64,000 bases of DNA from positions 1 to 64,000 of the forward strand of contig QVRM01002196.1 in the NCBI GenBank assembly GCA_003439945.1. Direction: 5' to 3'. This stretch comes from Dermanyssus gallinae (taxonomy: Eukaryota; Arthropoda; Arachnida; Mesostigmata; Dermanyssidae). How positions within the stretch are numbered: position 1 is the stretch's first letter; every line of letters starts with the position of its first letter. The translations under genes were made by a program, and so were the position numbers. The notes under the pieces are model-generated. The model saw only the letters and a list, made by a program, of their open reading frames with translations, searched no databases and was not told the origin of the DNA. Shown in pieces: positions 24,412 through 36,640 of this stretch.

Positions 24412-26293
24412 CTGTTACTACTACTACGACTTGCTTATGCGCGCATGACACCCGCGTCGTCACTGGTCAGCCAGCCAACGACGATGCTGTACAATGCACA
24501 CTCATGTATATAGTATGGTGAACAAAACCGAAACAAATAGCTTGCTCAAGAACGGCACGCACCCGTGACGCTAGACGTGACCAAGTGGATATCGGTGGTG
24601 TGTCTCATCAATTATGTGTGTCCTTCGAGAACCCTGCAGACCTTCTTCGCTCGTATCGCATCGGTTCTACACTCGGTATAGTCTTTCCTGGCGTTGTTCA
24701 TGGTGGTCTCCGCTGTTTTTGTTGTTGTTGTCGTCGTCGTTGTTGGTGTGTTCGTTATGTACAATTATTTTGCCCAGTTTTTCCCAGTTTAGGAGAGTGA
24801 CTGGTCTTAACTCTGCCGAGGTGCAATGCCCTCCTTGTGGGGTCTTGGCGTTCTTGATTGCGGAGGTTCTGGGGCACCAGGCTGTAGACTGACGACTGCA
24901 TTACGCATTGTTTTGTTGGCGAATGGGGCGTTACTTTAGTCAAGTCAATAATGGGCAGTTCTCGTTGATATGCATTTAATTCGACTCACGTCGGACACAA
25001 TCCGCCTCATAGTCGGGCGATGCCGACGAAGCGACGTTAAGTCTAAGCCGAATGCCATCTTATTCACAAACTGTAGATCAGTAGTTTTTGCTAAGAAGTT
25101 AAGTTTTACCCTTAGATGGCACGATATTTTTGAGACTATTTGACGCGCGTAATTTTACCATCAAACACATACATGTATATGTTGTGTGACAGAACGGAAC
25201 GGCGTGTAACGTTTTACGGGTGGGGCTGAGGTGAGCCAGCCGGCAAGGGCAAACAGCTCATTTCAAGGCGCACGCTCTTATCAAGATTGTGCTAGTAATT
25301 TACTGAAGTTGGCTGCATAGCCTACTCACGCAGTCGTTGCTTTTTAATTCGGTTGACTTACAAACGTAGCTTTCTTGCAATCTGTTACGTTAATTCGCTT
25401 ACAGAGCCAACTATGTCGATTTGCTGAATCGGCGCTTATCCAGCGGCGTCGTTGACGGCTAGCAGAATCGCCGAATTAGGCAAGGTTATATATACACGTG
25501 CGCCGTCTGCAATTGTGCGTTAGTGCGCGTAAGTTTACCATAGCTAAAACGCCATCGAAGCAATTGCATTGGAGTTCGCTTTCAGGTTTTTTGTTGTTGT
25601 TGTTGTTGGAAAGATCCATACAGTTGTCAGTCTCCTACTGACGTTGAATTGAAGGGGAATCTTTTTTTTTCGGGATTTGATTTCTCTATCTGTACATATT
25701 ATATTGTAGTACTAGTTGATGTGGGTGCGAGTGTGTGTCCGTGTGTGTTTGTGTACTTGCGAGAACGAGGGCGTCCGTTTCGTCTCCCGGGTCTCCTACG
25801 AGGAGCCCCCGATCAGAGACGAGAGCGCGACGAGCAGATTGTAGCCATAGCAATGCCAGTTTTGGCTAACAAGTTCGACAAGTGGCTGGCTCATCGCGCG
25901 TCGTTCGCGTGTGCCTGTGGAATCGGCTCAGTATGGAAAGGGCCCAAGGGTGGGCCAAGGGGGAATAAAAGAGGATTGGGGAGAGATCCGTGCTTGGGAC
26001 CCCCCCGTTCATCTCGTCGATGTCGACGTCGACCGGCAACAAACAGAGAGCGCGCTTGACGGCCCGCCGGTATACCAGGCTGAGGCGCCGGCGACGGGGA
26101 CGGCGGAACAATGGACCGACACCGTAAGAAGGACGAGCTTCCCTGGCATCTGAAGCTGTTGCTGTCACAGTACATTTCTAGTAGTTGTGATGCTGCTGTC
26201 GCTACTAATAATGATGATCATGATGATAATAATGATAATAATAACAATGACGACGATGATGATAGTGATGATGGATGATAGGCCGCTGAGGCC
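24412..26293. other. Unassigned DNA
   Basis: Contains a GTT/GTC run near 24718-24745, a GTT run near 25590-25608 and (GAT)n/(AAT)n repeats near 26200-26280. No recognisable coding region. A 136-codon plus frame at 25649-26059 has no known motif and overlaps frames on the other strand. Confidence 0.45.
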
Positions 26294-26335
26294 GCTGAAG
26301 GGCAAGGGAAGGGAATATTGCCCTTGCCCTTCAGC
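26294..26335. repeat. Perfect 15-bp inverted repeat with 12-nt loop
   Basis: GCTGAAGGGCAAGGG (26294-26308) pairs exactly with 26321-26335; the loop is AAGGGAATATTG. Just upstream GGCCGCTGAG is partly repeated as GGCCGCTGAAG. The stem is unique sequence and GC-rich, so it should be stable in RNA and DNA. Confidence 0.85.
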
Positions 26336-27394
26336 AGTGTCTGTGGTAGCACTGTACGAGATTTCTCTCTCTACATGCATATGCATATCTGTATGTGCGT
26401 GTACATGTGCATGCACATATGAATGTATGAATAGATGTGTCTGTCTGTTTGTGTTTGTGTGCAAACCTTCTGGTCTCTTGATGGTGGGCGGTGGTGGTCG
26501 GTCACTCGCTGTGTTTTTGTTGCGGATGTGTCGGTACAAACGACGTACGACTTGACACCAGCAAGCGTCGAGGTGGTGTTGCAGTGTATCACGGTTACGG
26601 CCGCCGGCTATCAGCACCGATCAGTGCCGGCCGATATCACCTCGCCGTCGACACACTCCGGCGTTTGTTCAATTGTCTCTGAATGGCCGTTAATACAACG
26701 ACAACGAGCACAACACGAGCGGCGGTACTGGCAACAGCAACAGCAGCAGCATCGGCTGGTTGACTCGCTGCAGCACCGGATAAACCAACATTAATAACAG
26801 CAACAATAACAACAACAACAACGGCAACAACTATAACGATACGTAGCACTAATAACATTACCAACACCCACAATAAAAGCAACAAGCACAGCAACAACAA
26901 CAACGCGCCCCGATCACCGCTCGGCTCTGCTACATACACGCGCACTCATACGAATACACCGCAGCGACGGCTAAAAGGATCGTATTTGCTAGTATCGTTG
27001 GAGTTGTTGCTGTTGCTGATATTGTTGCTGGTGTTGTTGTTGGTGCTTTTGCTGCTGCTGCTGCCTGGTTAGGTGGACCACGGCGCACCACGGACTACTT
27101 ACTGTGCACGGTATGGTACGGGTGCTAGCCAATGAACAAGCATCGGCCTGACCCGGCGGCTTGGGGATGAGCGACTGATAAGCTCGTGTCTCAGTCTGTT
27201 GGAGTTCTGGTGCGCGACCGACGATAGTTCTGGTCAGCAATGAATCTTCTCCATTGCAAAGGAGATACGTTGTGGAAGATCCCTTCCGCCGATGATGATG
27301 ATGACGATAATGATGATGATGTTGTTGCTGCCGTTCCCATTGTCCGAGAGACCTTTCTTCGAAATAGAGTTACTAAAGATTACCGGTTATGTCT

Positions 27395-27435
<41 letters not shown>

Positions 27436-27899
27436 TGAGTGAGGCGCCGTGTTGCACGTTGGCGAGCCAGCGATCATCATTAAGGCTGGTGCTGTCGCCT
27501 ACGCCGCCGATTATTGGACAACATCAAGGAGCCTTGATTAACATTTATTGGCATCTATGATTGGTTTAGGTGCAGTGGGCACTTTGCTTCTTTTGATTCT
27601 TCTTCTACTCCTTCTTCTTCTTCTTCCCCATCGCAGTAGATCGCATACTTTCGCAGCGAAATCGAGACTCCAGCATCGAGTACCATCGAGACGGGTTGAC
27701 TAACGCACGGGTTCCGCTTGTTTTCTTGAGCGTCTGATTGAATGATGAGCTGATGAGCTTTCTGCGTATGCTCTGCCAACATGTGCCGATGCTATGTGAC
27801 GCTAGTAGGAGTCATAGATAGCCTGTACTAATAGCAGCTAATGGCTGCAAATGAAAACAACGTATTCGAACGAATGCAGTCTGATGCTGTTGTTATTTA
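26336..27899. other. No gene recognised; CAA/GTT inverted pair and a TA tract
   Basis: CAA/CAG repeats at about 26728-26910 are followed by GTT/GCT at about 27000-27066 (inverted pair), GATGAT at 27290-27320, a (TA)n tract at 27398-27432 and a (CTT)n run near 27590-27625. No domain recognised. Confidence 0.55.
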
Positions 27900-28604
27900 T
27901 TGACGTTGTGTCCGCCGCTGTTGTCCTCTCTGCCTCCTGTTGTTGCCGCTGCTACTGCTGGTACTTGTAATTCAATCTTGGTTCGATTTAAGTGTCCATA
28001 TTTTTCCCTCTGTTTTAATGTTGCCCAAATGAAGTTACGTGCGAGAATGTTACCCGAATGGCAAGAACGGCTATTCCGATATTCCACAAGTTGTCCAGGA
28101 ACTCACTTAAACCAATGCCAAGATCCAGAGTACTCCGCTACGGTACACCAGATACACATACCAAGTCTAATAGCTACTAGACATATTTTTTTAGATAATA
28201 ATAATAAAAATATTAATAATGTGCATATACTTTTTGTTAGTGACCGTACATACGTAAATACGAAACGCATAATCATTGTGTTTAGCTTTTATACCGGAGA
28301 CTACATAAAAGGCAATTTGTCGACAGCAATTATGCGCGGTGTCGCGATCGAGCACTGCGTGGTGCTACCCCACTATGGCGTCATAAAATGCCATAGGCCC
28401 TCTTTCGCCCACTACTGTGCCTTTCTGCGCGTTGCATGTCCTGCATCCGCCAGAGGTGTGTGGTATTTACAGACGTACCAGAAACAGGCACCGGACGACA
28501 GACATCCGAGTGGTGCGCATGATTCGGACACGTGTCATGTGGCACGCACGCAGCGCTGGCGACCTGAAGAAGCTTTCCTGCTTTTCCTGTCACCCGTCGG
28601 TTGA
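27900..28604 (+). other. Unassigned 234-codon open frame
   Basis: The longest plus-strand open frame that is not mainly microsatellite. It starts after a CT/GTT-rich stretch, and residues 1-20 come from that repeat. The middle contains FKCPYFSLCF, which resembles the start of a C2H2 finger but lacks the second cysteine at the right spacing and both histidines. An AAT run gives LDNNNKNINN near residue 100. No family is recognised. A frame of this length in unique sequence is uncommon by chance, but codon use and content give no positive support, so it is recorded without a function. Confidence 0.2.
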
Positions 28605-29140
28605 CCAGATCGATGGATCTTCATTCAGTGTGTGATTCTCGTGTGTTTTCGTTTGGAACGTGTCGGGGAATGTCTGATGTGATTGATGCACATGCAACAC
28701 TGGCAGCTAGGGGCGCCTAGTGTGGGGCTTATCAACCCTTTAAACCACAAATTTCTCATCATCGTCCGCTTTTCCCCCTCCACCTTCTCGGGCTTGAAAT
28801 GGCATTTCTTCGGTTCCTAGAGGGCAGTGTCTACTTCTGTTCGTTCGATCTAAAACCGTAGCTGCTGCAGGCAAATGACATTGCTCGACTATGAACAGTG
28901 ACATAGTCGATGAGTACGGCGGGATGTGGTTGATCACGACGTCGGCCGACCACGCGGCTAACTAGAGGTGATAATGTAGATGGGCATACTAATGCAACCT
29001 ACCGATCATAATAGTAATAATAGTTGTGACTCTGCTGCTGCTGTGATCATGCTGATGGCCAAGACGTGGTGGTTCAGGATGACATGTGAAATGATTCTCC
29101 CCTTTGGCTCTTTGATTGCCCTTTGGTTGGTTGCCTTAAG
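28605..29140. other. Spacer with a 9-bp hairpin
   Basis: Unique sequence. TCGACTATG at 28885-28893 is complementary to 28902-28910 with an 8-nt loop. No gene recognised. Confidence 0.4.
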
Positions 29141-29144
29141 TTGC

Positions 29145-29162
29145 CGTTGTTGTTATTGCAGC

Positions 29163-29213
<51 letters not shown>

Positions 29214-30080
29214 AGTTGATGTTGTTGTTGCAGCTGATGTTGTTGTTGTTGTTGTTGTTGCAGCTGGTGTTGTTGTTGTCGTTGTTGTAGCTGGTGCTGA
29301 TTCTTCTGCATCTGCCGTCGACAGTCTTGAACCGAGGCGATGTTCGTGGCGAATCTGCCGCGAGTTGCCGCTGCTCCTTCCCTCCCCCTTCACCACCCTC
29401 GACAAAATTACGTCGCCGTCACCTGCCTGCCACGACACCGGGTAGCAACAACACCACTTTCATTACGACCAGCAGCAACAGCAGCAACAACAACAGCAAC
29501 AACAACAACAACATCAGCAACAACAACATCATGATAGCCACCACTCTCTACAACACCAACGGGTAAAAACCACTTTCTACCCGCTTGACAGACTTCTGTC
29601 TGCCTGTTCATCTGTTCGATTGCCTGGCGAGCTGTTGTCTATCTGTTCCTACACCTCCCTGTGTATCTCTCTCTCTTTTTGCCCTCTCTCTCTCTCTCTT
29701 CCCCGCGCCTTTGTCTGCCTATTCTAGGACTGCTTTTGTAGCTCGACGCGTCCAGCATTATTCGGCTCCGCGCAGCCGTAGGTTGCCTGCCGTCGCCGTT
29801 ACCGTTGAGAGCAACAACGATAGGAGTAACAACAGCTGCGACAACAACAACGCCATCAACAACAACAATAACAACAGCAGCGTCAACAACAACAACAACA
29901 ATAACAACAACAGCGTCAACAACAATAACAACAGCAGCGTGAACAGCAACAACAACAAGAACAAGAACAACAACAATAACAACAGCAGCGTCAACAGCAA
30001 CAACAACAACAGCGTCAACAACAACAGCAATAACAACAGCGTCAACAACAACAGCGTCAGCAACAACAATAGTGTCCGCT
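29145..30080. repeat. GTT block followed by two CAA/CAG blocks
   Basis: GTT/GCT repeats cover about 29145-29290. CAA/CAG repeats cover about 29465-29530 and 29810-30070, the latter with a longer period of AACAACAGCGTC units. The opposite orientations make 29.15-30.07 kb one of the longest potential hairpins in the window. Poly-Asn/Ser and poly-Val/Leu frames are by-products. Confidence 0.85.
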
Positions 30081-30489
30081 GCCACCGCAGTCAGTCAACG
30101 ACGTAAAGTCATGCTGGATGTTGGCTGGCTGGAACAAGTTAGCGCGAGGGAGCGAGCACGGCTGGGCACAGAGTCAGGCGAGCGGGCGGGCGGGCGGGCG
30201 AACGAGAGACAAGCGACAAGCGTAAGTTCGTGCAGCAGCTCCTCCCCGACTTTTATCCGAACACGCGACGCATTCGAACGCAGCTAGAGAAGCTCGAGGA
30301 CAATTTCGGATTTAGGCCGACGACATCTATCTCCTCGACTACGGCGATTTCGAGCCAGTGCTGCTACTACAACGACTGCAACTACTACTTCTTCTAGGAC
30401 GATGGCTACCGCAGCTACCAGCAACGCCGACGCTGCGAAACGCAACGCATCGATCTATGCTGCTGCTGCTTCCGTAGCAACCGATTGCT
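30081..30489. other. Unassigned spacer
   Basis: GC-rich unique sequence with GGGC tetramers near 30182-30202 and a GTAAGT word at 30221 that could serve as a 5' splice site but has no clear exon before it. No gene recognised. Confidence 0.35.
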
Positions 30490-30537
30490 GTCATCGTTGT
30501 TGTTGTTGCTGCTGCTGCTGCTGTTGTTGTTGTTGTT

Positions 30538-30571
<34 letters not shown>

Positions 30572-30645
30572 TTGTTGTTGTTGTTGTTGTTGTTGTTGCT
30601 GTTGTTGCTGCTGCTGCTGTTGTTGTTGTTGTTGTTGTTGTAGTA
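30490..30645. repeat. Long (GTT/GCT)n microsatellite
   Basis: About 155 bp of nearly uninterrupted GTT and GCT triplets. The plus frame is poly-Cys for about 55 codons and the minus frame is poly-Asn/Ser. It is one of the longest pure triplet runs here and likely to be unstable in length. Confidence 0.95.
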
Positions 30646-30740
30646 TACTCTTGGCGGCCAGACCTTTAATGCTAGAGCGTCCAGAGAGACGAGAGAGACA
30701 GATGGCAAACCAGATAGAGAGAGAGAATGAGACATGCTTG

Positions 30741-30775
<35 letters not shown>

Positions 30776-32386
30776 ATAGCAACTGCAATCACCTACAACT
30801 ACCTCACTACTGCCCCAACTACTACGACGAATGTTGCCGTCGGTGCGGTAGTAGTAGCATTATCATCATCATCATCATCCTCAACATTACCGCCACTGCC
30901 TTAATCATCACCATCATCATCATCGACATCACCATCATCATCACCGGCATCATCGTGATCATCATTACTGATCACCATCATGTCCAGAACGTCTGCCGCG
31001 CACGCTACGTTATAGAGTCCACAGCTGGACACAGCAGTCGGAGGCCGTCACCGTTACCGCTGGCAACGCCAGCCGCAGCCGATGCTGCCGCTGATCCTGC
31101 GCTGGCTGTACCGGAGAGGCCACCGGCAAGCTGCCAGGCATTCGGCCATCCAACATCCCGGTCGGCCACCGGGTGGCCTGGTCTAGGCCTGGCGCGGCGT
31201 GCGGCGTGGCGCGGCGGCCACGACGAACAAACGACGAACGAGATCGACACGAAGGATCAGGCCAACAAGCGACCACTTAGATACATAGACAGACAGAGAG
31301 ACAGACAGACAGATAGAGAGCGCGCGCGCGAGAAAAGCAGAGAGAGGGAGAGAGAGGGGGGAGAGAGATAAAAGTAACGTTAGAGAGAAAGGAGATCACG
31401 CCAGGCAACAAGCGCCCACCGGAGAGATCAGGCCAAACAGATGCTCTCGAACAGTAGCGGCAGCAGCAGCAGCAGCGGCAGCAACAACAACCAACATCCA
31501 CCCATCGCAATTCGACTGCTGGTTACTGCTGGTGCTGCTGTTGCTGCTGTTATTGCTTTTGACAAGGATGACGGCGGTGGTGGCGGCGGCATTGAGAACC
31601 GCAACAACAACAGCTACAGCAGCAGCAGTAACAACACTGTCAGCAACAACAATAATAACTACGGCAGAAACAGCAGCAGCAGCAGCAACAACAACAACAA
31701 CAATAAACTGCAACAACATGAACACGCTGACGGACGGCACCAAGAACAGCAAGAACCACTCCAGCGATGAACACCAACATCATTGGCGTCGTCATCCTCA
31801 GTCATTCAGTCATCCATCGATCCCTGCAGAGACAGTGCAACCAGGAGCAGCGACGACCATAAGGTTATATGATTGAGATCGTGTTGAAGCATTACCACTA
31901 AGAGGAAGGGCAACGGGATTAACCCGACTAACTTCCGATGCCGACTAACTGTCGCTCTCTCCTTGCTTTCACTCTCTCTCTCTCTCTCTTTCCGTCTCTA
32001 CCGGACAATCGCATTTGACGGCCGGAGAGCGTCGAGCCGTCGTTTGTCCTAGATCCTAGGTCCTACTACAGACGGATTGTAGTAGTAGTAGTAGTAGTAA
32101 TAGGCGACGGATCCGGTCGACCAACGGCCCGAGTTCAGCTCGGCTTAGATCGACAGAGACATATAAAGAGAGAGAGAGAGAGAAAGCCATAGAGAGAGAG
32201 AGAGAAAAGGTGAGCCAACTTCGACTGGATGAACTCGGCGCCATCTTGCACAATCATCACCGATACCACCGTCGCCGCTACCACCGTCATGGACCACCGT
32301 CATCTCCAGCTGGTGGTGGCCGTCCGAGTTGGAAAGCCGCCCTGCTGTCGCTGTTGCTGGAACCTGGTGCTGATGCTGCCAGCATC
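30646..32386. other. No gene recognised; simple repeats
   Basis: (TA)n at 30744-30772, (ATC)n at about 30857-30965, purine-rich GA tracts at 31290-31370 and 32165-32205, CAG/CAA at 31455-31490 and 31595-31710, CT at 31970-31990 and (TAG)n near 32078-32100. Everything open here is low-complexity. Confidence 0.55.
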
Positions 32387-32595
32387 AGCACACTTAGCGG
32401 GCTGGGCCATATCCCTGCCGAGGCAGTGGGCCATCCCGACCGTGTCGAGGTCTGGAGCATCGAACAACAGTGCAAGATGTGCAGCACACTAAGCGGGCTG
32501 GGCCATATCCCTGCCGGGGCAGTGGTCCATCCCGACCAAGTTGACGCCTGGAGCATCGAACAACAGTGCAAGACAATGTGCAGCATACTAAGAGA
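32387..32595. repeat. In-frame tandem duplication, units 96 and 99 bp
   Basis: AGCACACT(T/A)AGCGGGCTGG starts at 32387 and again at 32483, and a third start (AGCATACTAAGAG) lies at 32582. Units are 96 and 99 bp, both multiples of three, so a plus frame repeats TLSGLGHIPA...WSIEQQCK twice. The opposite strand is also open. Copies differ at about a dozen positions. Whether this was ever coding is unknown; no known repeat protein family was recognised. Confidence 0.8.
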
Positions 32596-34265
32596 GAGCT
32601 TCGGCTGGCGCTCGTGTCCCTATGCATTGATGTGTATGCACGTGGGTGTTGGGTGAGCAAGGTGTATATGTGTTCGAATGGGTAAATGTGTTCAAATGTG
32701 TAAATGTGTACGCTGTACATGGATTGACATGCATCTTTGGGCATCAACAGTTGGTTGTTTGGTTGCGTGCCGTGCCGCGGCACGCCGTACAGCCCAAGGA
32801 GAACTAACGAAAGCCAACCGTGGGCCACGAGCGCCATCGGAAGCCCACAACGGAGCGTCCTTACTACGCTTCTCTAGTGAGCAGTGAGCCCACCGTATAT
32901 TCTACCGGTTCAAGCTCAGTGAGCCCAAGTTACAGTCAGCCGCCATTATCATTGGGTCTTTGTCGCGGTCCTTCCACTGCGACGTCTCTGCTGCACCTGT
33001 TGCGCGAGGATTTTTGCTGGATGAGGCGTATATTCTGTGCCAGGAACAATCGATACTAAGGTATGGCCTATTTGTTGGAATGTTGGTATTGTCACATTTA
33101 CGGCGTAAACAAGTGTAGTATATATATATGTATGCTCTAGTTGCATACGAATCACCTTGGCAACGAGCGGGCAAATGTTCTGCGTCGTCGGGCACTATCG
33201 AACTGATGTGGGTTGGCGATAGCGCGAGCCAACACTCTGAACAGCCTGGGGCATTTCCTTTCCCAGGGACAGTAGGTGTAGTTAGCTCCGCCTCCCCCCT
33301 TCCTTCCAAAAGGGACAATAAGGCGACCAAACAACGGTGTTGTGGTAGATCACAGGACGCAGATGTTCCTTAGCCTGAGAATATGAGACCGAACAGCCGG
33401 GCTTGTAGGCCAGCCACCATAGAGAGAGAGTGGCCCGTCACCAAGATATTTTCGGTATTTTAAATGAGATGAGGAACTACGAACGCTTCCAGACTTCATG
33501 TGAATGATGTGTCAAATGTCTCTTCATCTTGCCGCGTCCGTGGATCGGGAAAGAAATTAATTTCAGACGAAGAATCTTTTTTCAAAATGTTTATCATGTT
33601 ATGTGTATACTTGACCCAACGACCTATGCCGAAGGAGAACGTACAATAATGACAAAAAGAGACGGTGTCGCACTTGAAGCGATTTTGCTGCAAAAGGTAG
33701 GGAGGTGCGGCAGCAGCAATAGCCAGGCCACAACAGATCAACAATAGTCAACAACAGCGGATAAATACTAAATGCTAGGTCTGCCAGATGTGTGCTGCTC
33801 CACGGTCATCGCTGACACGACCACAAATGTGCAATTAAAATGGATTGCAGTTTGGCTGAGTCTATGCCATTTGCCGTCGAGCAAGTGAATCGTCAAGGCA
33901 AACGGCTCGTTTCCTCACTTGCCTTTCGTGCAGATATCTTGGAGACATCTTTCAGAAAGCACGCAGATGATGAGTAGGGTAAGCAAGTGAGAAAGTATGA
34001 GTGAAAAACGACAGACTGCTAAGTGGCTGCTCTTGGCGTTCGATGGTACGCGGGCATATAAATTGCTGTTAAAGCTTGCTTCGTCGATCGGCTATTGCGT
34101 CTTAAGAACTTCTTTCAAAATTACGGGTTTACCGGATGATGGCCATTCCCGCGTGACTCCACTATATTTTTACGACAGTCTCCCTTTGGCTGCAGATGTA
34201 CTGGGCTTAGAATCGCCGATGACAATACCTGCGTTCTACGCTTGTCATTATTGTTGCCAACATAT
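32596..34265. other. Unassigned DNA
   Basis: Unique sequence with ATGTGTAAATGTG repeats near 32680-32710 and a short TA tract near 33118. Open frames of up to 142 codons occur on either strand without motifs. Confidence 0.4.
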
Positions 34266-34345
34266 TTACCTAGGTATTGTTCAAGTAGTTACTTAGGTAT
34301 TGTTCGAGTAGTTACCTAGGTATTATCCGAGTATTGAACTAGGTC
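34266..34345. repeat. 23-bp tandem repeat, about 3.3 copies
   Basis: The unit TTACCTAGGTATTGTTCAAGTAG recurs three times with one to three changes per copy, then decays into TTGAACTAGGTC. It is a small local minisatellite. Confidence 0.85.
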
Positions 34346-36080
34346 TTGTTGTTACGACCACAGAAAGTAAATCGCCGTATCGTCACAGTGCCAAGACCTT
34401 AACTCGCAGAGTTCTCGATGAACTTCCAGACGCCTGAAGATTGAGAAATCGCTGCATCAAAGCGTCGGATGACCATTCACAAACACCAACGGTCCCTCCC
34501 TACAAGACTCGGACGGTCGGTTCTAATCCGAGAGGCATCGGAAGATCAGGTCGTTTATAGTTGCAAGCATAAGCCTTTTGCGCCTTTAATGCTTCTAGGA
34601 TTTTGGCTTTCCCTGCAGAGCCTGTAGCGTTTAGATACATTGAGAGCAAGCATTTCTGGCTCATGGGGGTGCTCCTATCTCCTTATAGCCCGAAACCAGT
34701 AGGCAGGTTAGTCCTCATCGACGGCGAAGGAATAATCTTAGTTGACCTTCGTTCGACTTGGTCTGTGAAACGCAGTTCACGTATTCACGGCACAAATGTT
34801 GTAAACTATTAGCGCTACACGACACAGGTGGTGTCGTGTGCTCCTTACGTTGAAGTGCTGGGTCAGCATACGCCATCACATTGGCCACGAGGATCGGGAG
34901 GGCCTCCAGTGGTTACTATGTTCATAAGTTCTACTGCGGATCCGTCGCGGTTGGAAAGCCAGTATAGCTGCACCTGTACTGAAGTGACGTCTGCGCTTTT
35001 GCAGGTCCAGTGTAGAAAACATTTGATGATAGCGGCCTCACGTGCCGGTTTCCCTGCTGGTCGCTCCCTCAATGTTTTTTTACGAGCTCAGAGAACAAAT
35101 ACGACCATGACATTTTCCAAAACACTCGGACCGATTGTCGTGCGGCGTCACACTCCAATCAGTGGATTTCAATGAATGCTCCCTGCGGCAATCATAACCG
35201 GTGATACTAATAATAATAATGAAGTAAGCAAATTCAGGAGGTCATGAACGCCGGCGGAGTAAGGCAAAATCTTGTAAAGGATTGCGTTAGTACGTTCAGA
35301 CCTCACAGCTGTATCATTGTTCAACATGCAATAATGATAATAATAATTATAATAAGAATACGACTTGCGAGTGTAATCAACAATAGCCACCGGATATAAC
35401 AGCAGTAACGAGTGCACGTATATATGTATGTACAGGCAGGTAAACGCTGGTAGAGGCCATTCAGCGGACCACCATCAAACTGCTCTCTCTCTCTCTCCCT
35501 CTCTCTGTAACTACGAAGCAGGGCAGTGTGCTGTGTGCTTACTGGCCACGTGGGTACACACAATGATTGTCCGTCCACGACGCAGCCCTGGCACAACCTG
35601 GCCACCCGCCTGCCTTGGCGGCGCAACGCCTTTGTCGTTGTTATGAGCAGACAGACTTACTCACTCGTTGCAGATTGATCTCTGTAGCGATGGCGATTGT
35701 TGATGCTGTAGTTGCTGTTGCTACTGCTGCTGCTGCTGTTGATGATACTACTACGGTTTTTGCTGAAGCTCCCGCTGGCGCTAGGGTCGCCGCCGCCGCG
35801 TCGCCTTTACCATAAAGCGCTCCACTAAATCGACCCACTATTACTACCAAGTTAAAGAGGTACTACCAAGTCAAGGTGGTCGGTAATCACTGTGAGTCTA
35901 GCGACCCGTGGTGTTCACACAGTCGACCTTAATCGGGGCTGGCGTTTTACGTGGGCAAAACTGAGATTGAGGGAGGCCAAAAGGTATTGCTACTGATATG
36001 TGTTTTTTTTTATTAATTGCATGTTACAACAAATTCCATTGGAACAACTTTCGGTTTTTTTTCGTGAAGATTAAATGAAG
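34346..36080. other. Unassigned DNA
   Basis: Contains an AATAAT run near 35207-35220 and 35335-35360, a CT tract near 35485-35507 and GCT/GTT triplets near 35705-35745. No supported gene. Confidence 0.4.
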
Positions 36081-36084
36081 GTTC

Positions 36085-36640
36085 TTCGATGCGCTCCCTT
36101 TGTTACTGTTCCATTTAATGATGATTTTCAGTCGCCATTCCATCTCGTTGTCGTTGGCTCGCCCTTCCAGGTCGTTGTTTCGTCCGATTCGTTTTCCCTT
36201 CTCAGCATGCCTTCCACCGGCTCGGTGGATCTCGCTGCTGTTTGCATTCATCCTCGAGAATAATGGTGGCTAAGTCTGTCGCGGTCACTTGCGGAGACGT
36301 CACTGTCGGTGAATCCTGTCGTACGTTTTCAAATGCTGGGCAGAGGAAAATTGTGCGGATCACGCCAATTTCGTCGTCAGTGCCGCACATGACACACTTG
36401 GTGTCCGGAGCCTTGTCTGCCCCATGCAGGAGTTTTGAGAAGCATCCGTGCTCCGCCAATACCTGCGTCAGATAGTGGTTGTCCCTTGTTCTGTGTTGAA
36501 CTATTTCTCTAGGTTGGGGATAACCTGACCTGTCCAGGATCGTTGTACGTCCGCCGGTATCCTGGTCAATTTCTCGTGCCGTTTTCTAAGCGTCTGCTTC
36601 CTGGCCTCGGTTTTTCTAAAGGACCGGTGATCTGCGTTGT
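36085..36640 (-). pseudogene. R1-clade LINE C-terminal fragment
   Basis: On the minus strand, a block with RKTEARKQTLRKRHEKLTR is followed by SWTGQVIPNLE. After a frame change comes RTRDNHYLTQVLAEHGCFSK, then a cysteine-rich zinc-binding segment CVMCGTDDEIGVIRTIFLCPAF. This order (WT..LIPNL, then YLTQ.L..HGCF, then C..C...E....CP.F) matches the post-RT C-terminus of R1-type LINEs. A final frame change leads into a basic tail around 36100-36250. It lacks the RT itself, which is present in the separate fragment at 9.4-10.2 kb; they are different insertions. At least two frame breaks make it non-functional. Confidence 0.8.

Noticed and set aside
30402..30779. Poly-cysteine protein of 125 residues
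   Set aside because: It is the TGT frame of a (GTT/GCT)n microsatellite; other frames and the opposite strand are equally open.
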